A stretch of 64,000 nt of DNA from Utricularia gibba. Taxonomy: Eukaryota; Streptophyta; Magnoliopsida; Lamiales; Lentibulariaceae. The translations under genes were made by a program, and so were the position numbers. Location: contig CM007989.1 of the NCBI GenBank assembly GCA_002189035.1, positions 8,351,501-8,415,500 on the forward strand, written 5' to 3'. Of this stretch, positions 17,043 to 27,765 are shown one piece after another; positions within the stretch are counted from its first letter, which is position 1, and every line of letters starts with the position of its first letter. The notes below the pieces were generated by a model that was given only the letters and a program-made list of their open reading frames with translations, did not search any database and was not told where the DNA came from.

Positions 17043-17113
17043 GCACCAGTGGTCTAGTGGTAGAATAGTACCCTGCCACGGTACAGACCCGGGTTCGATT
17101 CCCGGCTGGTGCA
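17043..17113 (+). tRNA. trnG-GCC: tRNA-Gly (anticodon GCC)
   Basis: This 71-base cloverleaf has the acceptor stem GCACCAG/CTGGTGC and discriminator A at 17113. The anticodon stem is GTACC/GGTAC with loop CTGCCAC (anticodon GCC at 17075-17077), and the T arm is CCGGGTTCGATTCCCGG. No intron and no encoded CCA are present. It is the standard plant cytosolic tRNA-Gly(GCC). No T-run lies directly behind it; the first run of six T is at 17206-17211. The pol III transcript may therefore extend through the folded element at 17114-17198. Confidence 0.97.
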
Positions 17114-17211
17114 AGGCCATGAAGATTCTTGCACTCCACGTGTATCAGGGGATTCACACCTTCGACTCATGGTCGAAAATCGCAGTGCATCAGAGCCTAA
17201 TTCCCTTTTTT
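17114..17211 (+). ncRNA. Candidate tRNA-linked snoRNA-like element with pol III terminator
   Basis: Directly after the tRNA the sequence can form nested stems: AGGC 17114-17117 with GCCT 17195-17198; TGCACT 17130-17135 with AGTGCA 17184-17189; GATT 17151-17154 with AATC 17178-17181; and a hairpin TTCGAC 17161-17166 with GTCGAA 17172-17177. ATGAAGA (17119-17125) sits just inside the outer stem and is one base off a C box. CAGA (17191-17194) lies at the opposite end and is one base off a D box. A T6 run at 17206-17211 would stop RNA polymerase III. Plants are known to have dicistronic tRNA-Gly/C-D snoRNA (snoR43) genes, and this layout fits that arrangement. The box mismatches and internal stems are atypical, so the class is unproven. 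Confidence 0.45.
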
Positions 17212-17637
17212 GGGCTGCTAACTAAACGGAGTGGGCTTGGACTGCAGGGCGCGTTACAGCATATGTCCCGGCCAGATATGTGGTGTGGGTTGGACCAATT
17301 AGAAATGTGCACTGGGCCAATTGGAGGGTATGGGCTGAGCCATTAAAGAGTGTGAGTTGGGCCAGTTGTAAGTGTTGGGTAGACCGATTACAGGTGATGG
17401 GCTGACCCAAACTATATGTATATATATAGCTCAGGGGGAGTAAAAGCTTAGAACCAAGCCTTAAAAGTCTTGTATGGTGCGTGATTCTTACCATGGGCTC
17501 AAAAACTCTGAATGCTTGAATTTAATCCCCCCAACGAAGCATAGAAAAACACAGTCGCTGGTCGGAAATTTGAACTAAGAGCCCGCTACCAAGTGATGTT
17601 TGTTTGAAACGCTAAACTTGATTAAACAGCTGCTCCC
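17212..17637. other. Spacer with degenerate minisatellite; CSN5 3' flank
   Basis: There is no gene here. The spacer holds the degenerate repeat at 17281-17412 and the 3' flank of the minus-strand CSN5 gene. Confidence 0.5.
17281..17412. repeat. Degenerate ~22-bp tandem repeat rich in TGGGCC/TGGGCT
   Basis: About six imperfect units of 21-29 bases follow the pattern TGGGYTGRRCCRATTA plus a GTG-rich spacer. The cores read TGGGTTGGACCAATTA, TGGGCCAATTGG, TGGGCTGAGCCATTA, TGGGCCAGTTG, TGGGTAGACCGATTA and TGGGCTGACCC. Several cores match the plant site II (TGGGCY) promoter element bound by TCP factors. Confidence 0.65.
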
Positions 17638-19760
17638 TCAGCTTTCGACCATTGGGGCAGGGTCAGTTGCCTCGACCTGAGACACGTTGGCCTGGCGAAC
17701 AGAATTGAAGAGGATATCTTTGATCACCTAAACATGGTCATTCCAAAAGGCAATGTTACAGCGATGGGAGACCATGGTAGATTGTGCTGAATAGCACTGC
17801 AGAGAACAAGGGATCGAGTTTGTGCACGGTTTACCTGGGACATCAAACCATGAACCTGCTCTACTGTTATCTTGGCACTGTCACGGGTGATCTTAGACAG
17901 CTGAGATTCCTCCTGCTAAAAATATACACGTAAAGCTGCATTTTCAATTTTCAATCAAACCATGACATAATGGAGGCAAGCAGGAAATGAAAACAAGAAT
18001 AAAAAACACTCTTAGGGAGGCGCAGCCACGACACACAACCCCAGAGAGCCAAGAGAAATACAACAATTTCAAATCTATGGATATGCCTTCAGAAATGGAT
18101 TTTCCAGATAACCATTAACCATCCAAGCTAGAAAAGATAAAGCCATTCACCTGGTTTTGAGACACATAATTAATTATTGCTCTGATATTTCATGAAATCT
18201 GGTTGATATGAATGGATGAAAATAATCCAAGGGAACGAAAAATCAAGTTCTAATCGCATTCTGCATGTTGGTACACATGGACATGCGAAACATGAAGAGG
18301 AATTAAACTTACAGCCTCTTTCTTCCTCTGTGGGCCAGCTAAAAATGACCCGTATCGTGAGTGACCCAACTGATTTTCAGCCTGCTCAATTTTCTCAGCT
18401 GTGAAATATTTTCAGGCAACATAGTATGTTAGAAAATTAAACTAATGTCAAACAGCTAAAGGCATCTTAGGCGTAGTGAACAAGTCTAAAAAAGAATACC
18501 TAAATCTGAGATTTGACCAGCGACATAGTCTCCATTACCAAGCAATGGCGAGGAAGAAAGGGTGTTCACCCAATACTTATTCCATAGTAGGTCCAAAAGA
18601 TGGCAATCGAGTGATGACTTGAAATACGTTATATCCAGAGAATAATACTGGAGAAAGTACATACCAAATTGAGAAACACGAGGACCAGAAATTAATGAAA
18701 AAAGAATTTTTGACATAAAAAACGAACAACAACAACACATATGTATGCATGGACAGCACGTGTTCAAACACCACAATGTCGAAAGGGGATGGGGGACGCT
18801 ACCTGCTTACAGTGCACACCAAAGTCTTCAATTTTATTCAGGGGGATTGTCTGGTACTCAGAGACAGGCTCATCAGGTGGCTTGTAACCCTCAGGGTATG
18901 TTCTGAAAGCCCCAATTTCAACTTTCCCAGCAGAAACAGTCCTTGTAGGATCAATGACAACAGCAAGAAAGGGCTCCTGGTATTGCTGATTCAGCATCTG
19001 TGTCGAGACATCAATACCAGACAGCCAACATCCATAACCAGGATGCGAGTGGTACCACCCAACTACATTCTCCAATCTACCTGCCTTTTAAACGTCAAAG
19101 AAGAGACCGATTACAAATTCCGTGTTGCAAGTAGAAAATTCCTGGTTATCACCCTCGGGAATGAGTTAAAAGAGATAAAAAATCAAGTTAACACGCATAA
19201 GAGAAGACAACGCCAATAAAGTAAAAAAAAAAAATTCCTTCAGCATCCTCTTTCTTGTGAAGGAATTAATTTTTTTTTTCCTAACTTCCGGTTTTCATCA
19301 GTCATACATCAATCAAAGGTAAATCGAGAATACAAGAAACGCACACCTGTTTGTTAGTCTGTGAATAATCCACCATGTACTCATAAGCATCCGCCTGCGC
19401 ATTAACCCTAGTCTCAGTCCCCTCAACTGGCAAGGCAAAAGCATCCATCACAATAATAGCATCCCCGTCCGTCTTCCCCTGCATAAGCCCCATCACCTCA
19501 ATTGTCCCACCGGAGCGAGCATGCACCACCATTTTCAGCAGCGCCAGCGCAGAAACCTTGACGCGCTTGAAGTAATGAGGGTCATTCGCCCACGGCTTAT
19601 CCTGTTGGACTTTGGCCTGAGCCACCTCATCGTAGAAGAAAATACTGTCCGACGCGGCGGAGGATGGCCCGGCGGCGCTGCTCCCGTCTGTCGTCGCAAC
19701 GATGTTGTTCTCCAATTCCCACGTCTGCCGCGCAATCGCCGACGAACTACACGTATCCAT
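17638..19760 (-). CDS. CSN5: COP9 signalosome subunit 5 (JAMM isopeptidase)
   Basis: Six exons on the minus strand: 19760-19347, 19084-18803, 18647-18500, 18398-18313, 17915 (or 17912)-17835 and 17727-17638. They give about 366 aa, close to Arabidopsis CSN5A/B. The MPN domain holds a complete JAMM zinc site: Glu88 in [13 protein letters not shown], then His150, His152 and Asp163 in [15 protein letters not shown]. It is the catalytic subunit of the COP9 signalosome and removes NEDD8 from cullins, controlling SCF-type ubiquitin ligases in nucleus and cytosol. The C-terminal helices ([32 protein letters not shown]) that bundle with other subunits are intact. Exon 5 has a tandem TAGCAG acceptor, so forms with or without one Gln are expected. 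Only about 420 bases separate its start from the KAKU4-like gene upstream. Confidence 0.96.
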
Positions 19761-20185
19761 CCGATTGCGCAGACAAGGAAATCACCACACGGAAAACAAA
19801 GAGCACCGTTTCACACAAATCACAGCTCGAAGAATGTTGAGAAACCCACACACTTCCGGTTTCTGCAACTCGCGTCCACTCACTTCCTGCAATTGGATTG
19901 CTACCCCCAAAGTAAACATTATTCACGTCGCACCCCAAAACTTAAGCAAATAACAAAGCGGCCCCCAAAATTGATCAGTATTCAACATTCGGGAGTTGGC
20001 TTGAATTCCAAATAATTTAATTCAAATTCCAGACTGACAGCGGCTATCAGTAGCACATGTCTCTATTCTACAAGAGAATATGATTCTGAGCAACTTGGCT
20101 TCCTCTAAAGCGCTAGAGTACAAGGGGAAGAGCTATGGCAACTTCCACACACCTGCTATGCTTCCTACAACAGCATACATGGCCA
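19761..20185. other. CSN5 promoter and KAKU4-like 3' flank
   Basis: No gene is seen. The region must contain the CSN5 promoter and the 3' untranslated region of the minus-strand gene behind it. Confidence 0.5.
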
Positions 20186-23100
20186 TCATTTACCTCTTCC
20201 TGGTCTGGAAGAGGTTTGCTTACTCGACCTCCTGGATTTTGGCTTTGAGGGAAGAATAGGGAGCGGCAATGATTCATGTCGCACACCCAAAGAATCCTCA
20301 AAACCCATAACTGCCTCCATCACAACAGGGACTTCTTCCATGTTGGTTTCATTGAGGACAGAGTCACCTTCAAGATTAGGAGTGCTGGAAGGCCTATTCT
20401 CGTTTGAAGGGTACGGAGCATTGTTATTAAGCTCGTGCTCTTGACTGTTTTGTGTAGCATCCACGTCTGCAGGCATGCTGGAAACAAGGTGTCTTCATTC
20501 ACGCAATGAAAACTACAAAAGTAACTGGTTTTGTTTCTTTATAGAAAAAACAACAGTGCTTATCCGTTTACCTGGACATGTAGGTCGAGAAACCATTTGT
20601 AGTATTAGGATTTGCAGCAGACTCTGTTGTTGGTTCATCGATCTTAAAAGACAGCGCATCTGAAGGAAAGAGAGTTGGATGAATGAAAATAAGGAGGGTT
20701 GTTAATACAACTGAGAGCCACTGCAGTAGAAACACCAAAGTGCTGTGAAATGGAGTACCAGTATGGTTTTCCTCGGCAAAGCTTGGACTGTGTGAACGCA
20801 TTAATTTTGCTGCAGCACATTCAGCTTCTGCACCAACAGCTTCCTGATCCTGCGAAAATAACAACCGTAGAGTTTTGGTAGGATTGAGTTGCACATGCCA
20901 TTTTGTCATCCACAGTACAATAGCGGATTGCAACCTTAGACTGGGACGCTGCACCCGATGGAAATAACCCATTTGCAGTGTCATCTTGTCTCGACTCCAG
21001 GGCTGCGAGGACAAGAAACTCCGAAACATTATATCAGGCACAAAAAAACTGGGCACTTGATGAATATCTATAGCAAGCCAACCTGAAAGTGAAGGACCAG
21101 CTCTCGTTCTAGCGTCTAACAATGCACTGATGGGATGAGTTTGCTTTATAGATTCATGTTGAACCAGGCCTTGCCCGCTAATCAATGATGCTTTTCCATT
21201 TCCGAATGATTCACGAGGCAGTGCCACAGAAAATGATGAAGGGTCTGCTTTATAAGATGAAGCACGCAACAGATCATCTATGGCCTTTGATCGAACCTTC
21301 CTCTTCTCTTCCTCAATATTCCAGGAACCAGAGGAAAGATAACTACGCCTCATATTCTAAAAAAAACAAAGCAAAACAATTTTTTTTAAAAAAAATTTTA
21401 AAATTACACCATCTGCTTTTATACACCAATAAAGAAAAAAAAAGGCTATAATAAGGAATAGGTAAGAAATAACACCTTAGATGAAGAAAAAGAGTCATAA
21501 CCAACTGTACGAGGTGGATCTTCATCGAAAAACTTCTTTATAGTTGCCAGCGGAGTTTGCAGTTCACTGCGCTTTGTAGGAGATGCCCAAGGTGCCCTTT
21601 CCTTCATATAGGATCTTGCCACATCCATAGGAGAACCCTCCCCATGGCCTGCCTGCATTACACAAGTAAGCATGAATGTTTGAAGAACCATCGGGAGTGC
21701 AAGTAATACGAGTAAAATGCCGAACATGATCAATGCTCGAAGTGCTACACGCAATGTCCCCAGAACCCAACTTAGTCGCAGGAGTCGACGCCCCTTCTTT
21801 TTTATCTTGAAACCACCTTTTAGCCTCCTGGATAGCTTTGTCATGTAAATCACCATGATCTGCTCACGCAAACAGCTCCATTAGTGAATGGAAAATCTTC
21901 ACTAGTTACAACACCTTTGAAAGAACATTACCATGGGCAAATGCATTTGCGGGAGAGCTGCTGAACATATACCTCTCCCCTGATTCCAGAGAGCAGCCTA
22001 CAACTCGTGACTTTAGGGCACTAGTCAACCTATCAAACTCTTCCCTATAAAAAATTGGAAACAAAAAACTGTCATACCAGCAAACATATATCAGATTTTT
22101 CCAATAAATACACCTCTCCCAAAAAACCTAAGGCAGCGGTCAGAAGAATAGACATAGACTATGGTGCTTGGCCCCAAGCGTACACACACTAGGAGGCGAG
22201 GAAAAAGGGGAAACATTAACATTCGGAAAACAGAGGCTGTATAACAGAAGCAAAGATTTGAAAAATTCTGGACTTCCAGAATGAAACATTTACCTGGAAA
22301 AGGTCTCTTGTCCAATAAGCGTCTCAATTAACTGTTTGGTTTGAATTCCATGCATATTTTGCGATGCTACTGCATTTTTCTAACATACAAATAAGCAGGA
22401 TCAATGATTTGATACATTAAAATCTTCGATAAAAATTCATCTAGCATTCTATAGATGTTCCATCATTCATCAAATCTTATATAAAGATTACAGCTTTGCT
22501 TCTTAACGAGATTAGAAACAAAGAGAAAAAAGAAACCCCACATGCCAAATTGTGGAAACAGAAGCTTTATCAAGGAAACTCAAATGAATTGATGCTTTTA
22601 ATGGTAAAAACAATACAAAAGTACCTCGCTCAATGCATTAGATAAAGGGAGACTGTCATCAAGATCGCCGTCTGCTACGAGATAAAGGGGATGAGAATTA
22701 AAAAAAAAAGGCATTTTACATCAGAATTTACGGCAAATGCAACCTCAAGCGCCATAAGTGAGCCGAGCACTTTATTCATCTCTTAATTTTTAGCAACTCA
22801 TCTCTCAAACTTTTTCCCTAACTGTTTACTATCCTCTTTTCGCAAACGCCATAACCATCTCTAAAGCATCCGCTACCTGACCAGCCATTCCTCTACAAAA
22901 TCCAGGATTTACACCACGTAAAACTACCCATTGCCACAAGCATAGAGACTTCAGTCTCAAGCGTAGCAGAATTCGTATTTAACGTGAAAATTGGGCGAAA
23001 TTGAAGCCAGGTAAAATGCATGAAAAACAGTACGCATTGAAGCCGAAAGTAAAACCCTTCACCCAAGCAAATTTGGGTACGATTAACCCAAACCTGAAGC

Positions 23101-23319
23101 ATCGCTGTCGCTTTCGGACGACGAAGACTCGGACTCGGATAAGATGGAATTTATAATTTTTCCGGCACCCGAAGCAAGCCTGCGGGCTGAGGGAAGCACA
23201 ATACGCGTAAGCCAACTTGGGTTCTTCGTAGGGCGGTCGTACGGCGTCGTTGCGAGGCGCTGCTCCCGGCGCTTAGCGACAACTTTCCCGCCGACTCCCG
23301 ACCGAGAAGTTGTCGCCAT
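20186..23319 (-). CDS. KAKU4: KAKU4-like nuclear-envelope/lamina protein
   Basis: Eleven exons on the minus strand: 23319-23094, 22671-22625, 22379-22294, 22044-21932, 21859-21726, 21652-21476, 21356-21083, 21002-20935, 20849-20759, 20659-20572 and 20477-20186. They give about 531 aa. The N-terminus has TPYDRP, then the amphipathic SARRLASGAGKIINSILSE and an acidic Ser/Asp run. Next come QTKQLIETLIGQETFSREEF and the motif RAPWASP. The C-terminus is basic and ends SSRPGRGK. This order matches Arabidopsis KAKU4, a plant lamina component that binds CRWN proteins and shapes the nucleus. Assignment rests on these short conserved blocks because the rest of the family is poorly conserved and disordered. 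Intron 5 is only about 73 bases with a weak donor (CAT|GTTCGG), so that border is the least certain. Confidence 0.75.
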
Positions 23320-23889
23320 CGTTGGAAAAAAGAAATCCCGATTGAAGTGGCCGGGAAGTGCGTCGATTATCCGCTTCCGGATTCACCGTTTCGTATTTCA
23401 TTACCGGATTTCGAGTAAACACAATGGCGTTTATGTCTTTTCACGTGTCCGTTATTTCTTTCTCCCTGGAGGCAGGACCTAACTTGAAATACGCTTGTAC
23501 ACCACCCAGCCAGAATGCTATCGCCGTCCCTTTTTCAGACGCCGAAAACTCTACGGATCCCAAGCTGCTCTGAAAACACGATCGCCTGAGCGCCGGCGGT
23601 TTTTGGCGGAATTGTTGCTGGGCTTTCAAAAACTTTTTTTTTATTACTATAGCCCTCGTAGTTTTTCCCGATACCGGAGTTGCTTCCGATGGATCAGTCT
23701 GTAGGGTGACGACGTATCGAGCCGCCAGGATTCGTTGATCCTAGAGAAATTCAATTCCAGGATCCCTAGTCTCGGTTAGTACCGTCCTAGAGGCTATACC
23801 TTGTTTGATTCAAATAAAGCCTCCGAGGATCCTTTTGAATATTAAATTGAGTTGAGTGGTACTGGACTCCGCCACCGCTTTGCTACGAC
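23320..23889. other. KAKU4-like promoter region, no gene seen
   Basis: Upstream sequence of the minus-strand KAKU4-like gene. Short frames on both strands show no family features, and no repeat is obvious. Confidence 0.5.
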
Positions 23890-24740
23890 ATGGGCAGACA
23901 TTGTCAGTACTGTTATGGAGCTTCAAAGGATGGGACTCCGCATATCCTCAAGTTAAAGGAACTTGCAGGTCCTAACTTTCAGGTGAGTATTATTAATCCT
24001 GTCTTGTGCGGTGGGACACAAACTTCTGTTATTATTTCCCTAATGATGTAGATGCCAAGGGAGATGATATGCATGCTGAAATTTTCCTTGTGAGGTCAAG
24101 ATTCTCTCTTGTGAACATTTAAAAGCAAATGCAGCCCCTTTTTCTTGCAAATGTGCTATGATTATCTTTCTTCCTTTTTTCAAGCCCATTTTTAATTGAA
24201 ACATCTCAGTTGTTAAGGAAAATCAGCGGGCCCTATATTGACCTGGTTGCGATGGCTGCATACCCTCATGTGGATGAAGTGCATATTGTTATGAGGCCAT
24301 ACGCACGAGAAGCCGCGGATGCTTATGGAAGATTTCTGGAGCACGCTTCTAAGCATCATCACCAGGTACGCTGCCATTCTCTTGCAAATTCGGCATTGTT
24401 TTCCCTTCTTCAACATACTGTGCCTGAGTGGTGTTTAGAAGTAGATAGATTTCCTATATTACCCTGAAAGCAGATAACAGACTCATTATCTAAATGATGA
24501 TGGTTCAAGTCATGAGATGACAAAAGTTTCTGGCAACAAAAGAGCTAGTTTGGCCATCTGTATGTATCCAAGAGCATCTTGTAGCCTGCTTGATCATCCC
24601 TTGGTGAATCTCCGCTTCATCTTCTAGGCCTCTTTAATGCTATCTTTGCCTGCATTTTTACCGCCTCCAGAATCTTGCAGCTTCAGCTTGAGTTTTGATC
24701 TTAGCAATGGAGTTTTGATGGCATGGACCTCTCCCCGCCC
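23890..24740 (+). pseudogene. Decayed C-terminal fragment of a myosin-heavy-chain-related (DNA-repair-ATPase-like) gene
   Basis: Two exon-like blocks, 23890-23982 (TPHILKLKELAGPNFQ) and 24210-24365 (GPYIDLVAMAAYPHVDEV, then PYAREAADAYGRFLEHASKH), resemble the C-terminal region of plant proteins of the At2g24420/At4g31340 type, annotated myosin heavy chain-related or DNA repair ATPase-like. Further on, 24511-24575 keeps SSHEMTK in one frame and LATKELVW in the next. Around 24625-24675 a region reads ASLMLSLPAF, like the transmembrane segment of that family, but behind a stop. The long coiled-coil N-terminus is absent. I read this as a truncated, frame-broken copy. The first two blocks could still be expressed as a short protein; the ATG at 23890 is in frame with them. 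Confidence 0.55.
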
Positions 24741-25177
24741 CTGCCTCTGGTGATTCCTGTAGATAGTCGTCTCCCCTCAGATACCATCTTTTGATCCATT
24801 GTTCCCTGCTCTGTGGAGCCTGGAAAATCAAGCCAATGATTTCAAATGGTATTATGTGTAATGGAAATTCGAAAATAAAATCTTTTTATTGTTTCACATT
24901 TTTTTTATTTCAAATAATAAATAATAAACGGCTAGTTGGCACTGGCATGGGCTGGATTGTCGCCCCGAAACGCTTATGGTATGGAGCCCATCGTGCGCAT
25001 CGAAGCCTAGCCCAAAAATGCCTCTACAGTAGGCCCAAGTTCTACTTCCTCTCTGGCGATTCTGTTTCTGGTTCATTCCTGCTTCAAGAGCGCACGTCAA
25101 CTCCTCAGCAGGATTGATCGACCGCACAATTGAAATTTCATGGTTCATGCGTAACGTGTGCATCCTTCCTTTTTTGT
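24741..25177. other. Spacer before PPR gene
   Basis: No gene is seen. The sequence includes an A/T-rich stretch at 24870-24930 and the presumed promoter of the PPR gene. Confidence 0.5.
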
Positions 25178-27765
25178 ATGGCTATGCTGAAGCGAGCCGG
25201 TTTCTTGGTAAGAGTCCTGAATAATTTGTTTGCTTATATTGGAGTTTTTTTGTTTGTGAAGTGCAGTGTTTTCGATCTCAGTGTTGAATCTTTGAAAATT
25301 TTGATATCTTCGTTTAATTTCTGCTGCATTCGAAAATGCATTTGATGCTGTTTTATTATGGGTCGTGTAATTATCCCATTGTGCTTCCATGTATGTTGGC
25401 TACAGAAAAGAAACTATTTGCTGATCTAGGTTTACATAAGTTTCACACATCTGATCTCATCCTGGTGTAGCCACATGCTTTCAGTTTTCATTTTTTTATG
25501 AGACGATTTGTTCATTTTAATTTGTTGATTTTTTTGCCTTGTCGTACTGGGAGAAAGTAACCGTTTACATCTCAATGGGGTTTTCTTTCACAGAATGAAT
25601 TATTACGCTATGGTTCTTTTTCTTCTCCTTCATGCTCATTTTCAACAAAATCAAGTGTTAATGGGATTGAGGGAATTTTTGACCGAGAAAAACTGAAGAT
25701 CATGGTAAACGAAGAGAGATGGGATGAATTTAGGGCAGTGGCATTCTTTGATTCTGTTCTTGCACCAGTTTTAATATCTGGAGTATTGAATGATCTCAAA
25801 CAAGAACCTGGATTAGTTTTGAAGGTATTCAAGTGGGCTGGTTCCCAAAATGGGTTTCAGCATACTACCGAGAATTATTGTATTGTGTCTAACATTTTGT
25901 ATCATTCAAGGATGTATGATGAGAATCGTGACCTTCTCCAAAAATTGGTCCATGTAGATAGGAGGCATAGGCATTGCCGGAGACAATCTCATTCTTTTTG
26001 TTTTTCTTCTTCTTCTATACTGGAGGCTTTGTGGCTGACAAGAAACACCAGCACTCGATTTGATCCGGTATTTGATCAGTTATTCTTTACTTTGGTGCGC
26101 ATGGGAATGCTGGAGGAGGCTAGGAATTGCTTCATAAAGATGAAAAGCTTTAAAGTCTTTCCCAAATTGCAGACCTGTAATGTTCTCTTGGATAAATTAT
26201 CGAAGGTAGGAGATGGAGCATTGGCGAAGAAATTTTTCAGTGAGATGATTGGTGTTGGAATGAGCCCATCAATTTACACTTACAGCATAATGATGGGGTT
26301 GCTTTGTAAGGAAGGGAACATGGAAGTTGCTATAAGTTTGCTCTTGAAAATGAAGGAAATGGGTGTCACTCCTAATGTGGTGACATATAATACACTATTG
26401 GATGGTTATGGAAAGGTTGGAGAATTAAGTAGGATGGTTGACATGTATGATGAAATGCAGGAAAGTGGTTGCTCTCCTAACATAATTACATATAACACGC
26501 TGATTAATTGCTTTTGTAAATGTGGGAAAATGACTCTGGCATTCAATTTTCTTAGGGAGATGAAAGAAAAATCTATTCGACCTAATGCTGTAACTTATAA
26601 TACTATCATCGATGCTTTTTGTAAGGAAGGAATGCTGACACAAGCTATGAAGTTCTTTATTGACATGAGGCGAGTTGCCCTGTTTCCCTGTGAAATTACT
26701 TTCAATACTTTGATTGATGCTAACTTTAAAGTGGGAAAGATTGATGATGCTGTGAAGCTTGTGGCTGAGATGTTAGAAGCTTCTCTTAAGTTAAATGCTT
26801 TTACATACAGAATACTTATTGATGGCTTTTGCAAGGTAGGAAAGCTCAAGGAAGCAGAATTTGTGTTCATGAATATGCAGAAACACGGATTGGAGCCTGA
26901 TGTAATGGTCTACAATTCAATGGTGCATGGGCATTTGAAAGCAGGTAATGAGGGGGAAATAGAAAGGCTTCTTAATGAAATGAAGGAAAGGGGCATAAAA
27001 CTAACTATTGAAACGTATGGATCGTTAATCAATGGTATGTGCAAATTGGGATTTATTGAGAAGGCAACTGAGTATTTGAAAGATATGCAAGCTAGTGGTC
27101 TGCAACCTGATGTTTTAGTTTATGCATCCTTCATCTTGGGTTTTGGTAGCCTGGGAAGATTTGATGTTGTGGATGACATTTTGGATGCAATGAAAGCAGA
27201 AGATATTGCCTTGAATGATGTAATATACAGTATACTTATTGACTCCTATTTAAAGGCCGGGAAAGAAGAAGTGGCAGCAAGGTTGCTTAATGAAATGCAG
27301 GGAAGTGGTATTACTCCATCGATTGTGACATATCGCACATTAGTCGGCGGTATGTGCAAACTTGGATTCATCGAAAAGGCAACTGGGCATTTTCAAGAAA
27401 TGAAAAATAGCGGTATACAACCTGATGCTTCTGCTTATTCATTATTAGTTCATGGCCTATGCCATAACAAACGGGTTGAGAATGCTATGAAGATACTCAT
27501 GGAAATGCTACAGAATGGGTATGCCAAAGAAGCTATGGATCTGGTAAAGAAATTCCAGGGAGATGGTGTGGTGTTTGATCCTAAGGCCTATGGTTGTTTA
27601 ATTTCTGGTCTCACTAGATGTGGACATTCCGAGCTCGCAAGAGTCTTGCTGAATGAGATGACTGCAAATGGAATGGATCCCAATAACGTTATTATTGATT
27701 GTTCCAAATCTAGACCTGAAGAGTGTGCCAACTCAGGAGAGAATGCTTTGATAATTGAAATGTGA
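25178..27765 (+). CDS. P-class pentatricopeptide repeat protein (At2g02150-like)
   Basis: Two exons are proposed. A ten-codon first exon (25178-25207, MAMLKRAGFL then donor GTAAGA) joins the long exon 25594-27765 after the acceptor TTTCACAG, giving 733 aa. The joined N-terminus (basic, Ser/Phe-rich, FSSPSCSFSTK) looks like a mitochondrial presequence, which supports the split start over ATG 25702. Most of the protein is an array of 35-residue P-type PPR motifs, for example PNVVTYNTLLDGYGKVGELS and PNAVTYNTIIDAFCKEGMLT. The C-terminus resembles Arabidopsis At2g02150. Such proteins bind specific organelle RNAs and affect stability, splicing or translation. No E, DYW or SMR domain is present. 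A three-motif segment appears duplicated (about 26966-27280 and 27281-27595). Confidence 0.9.
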
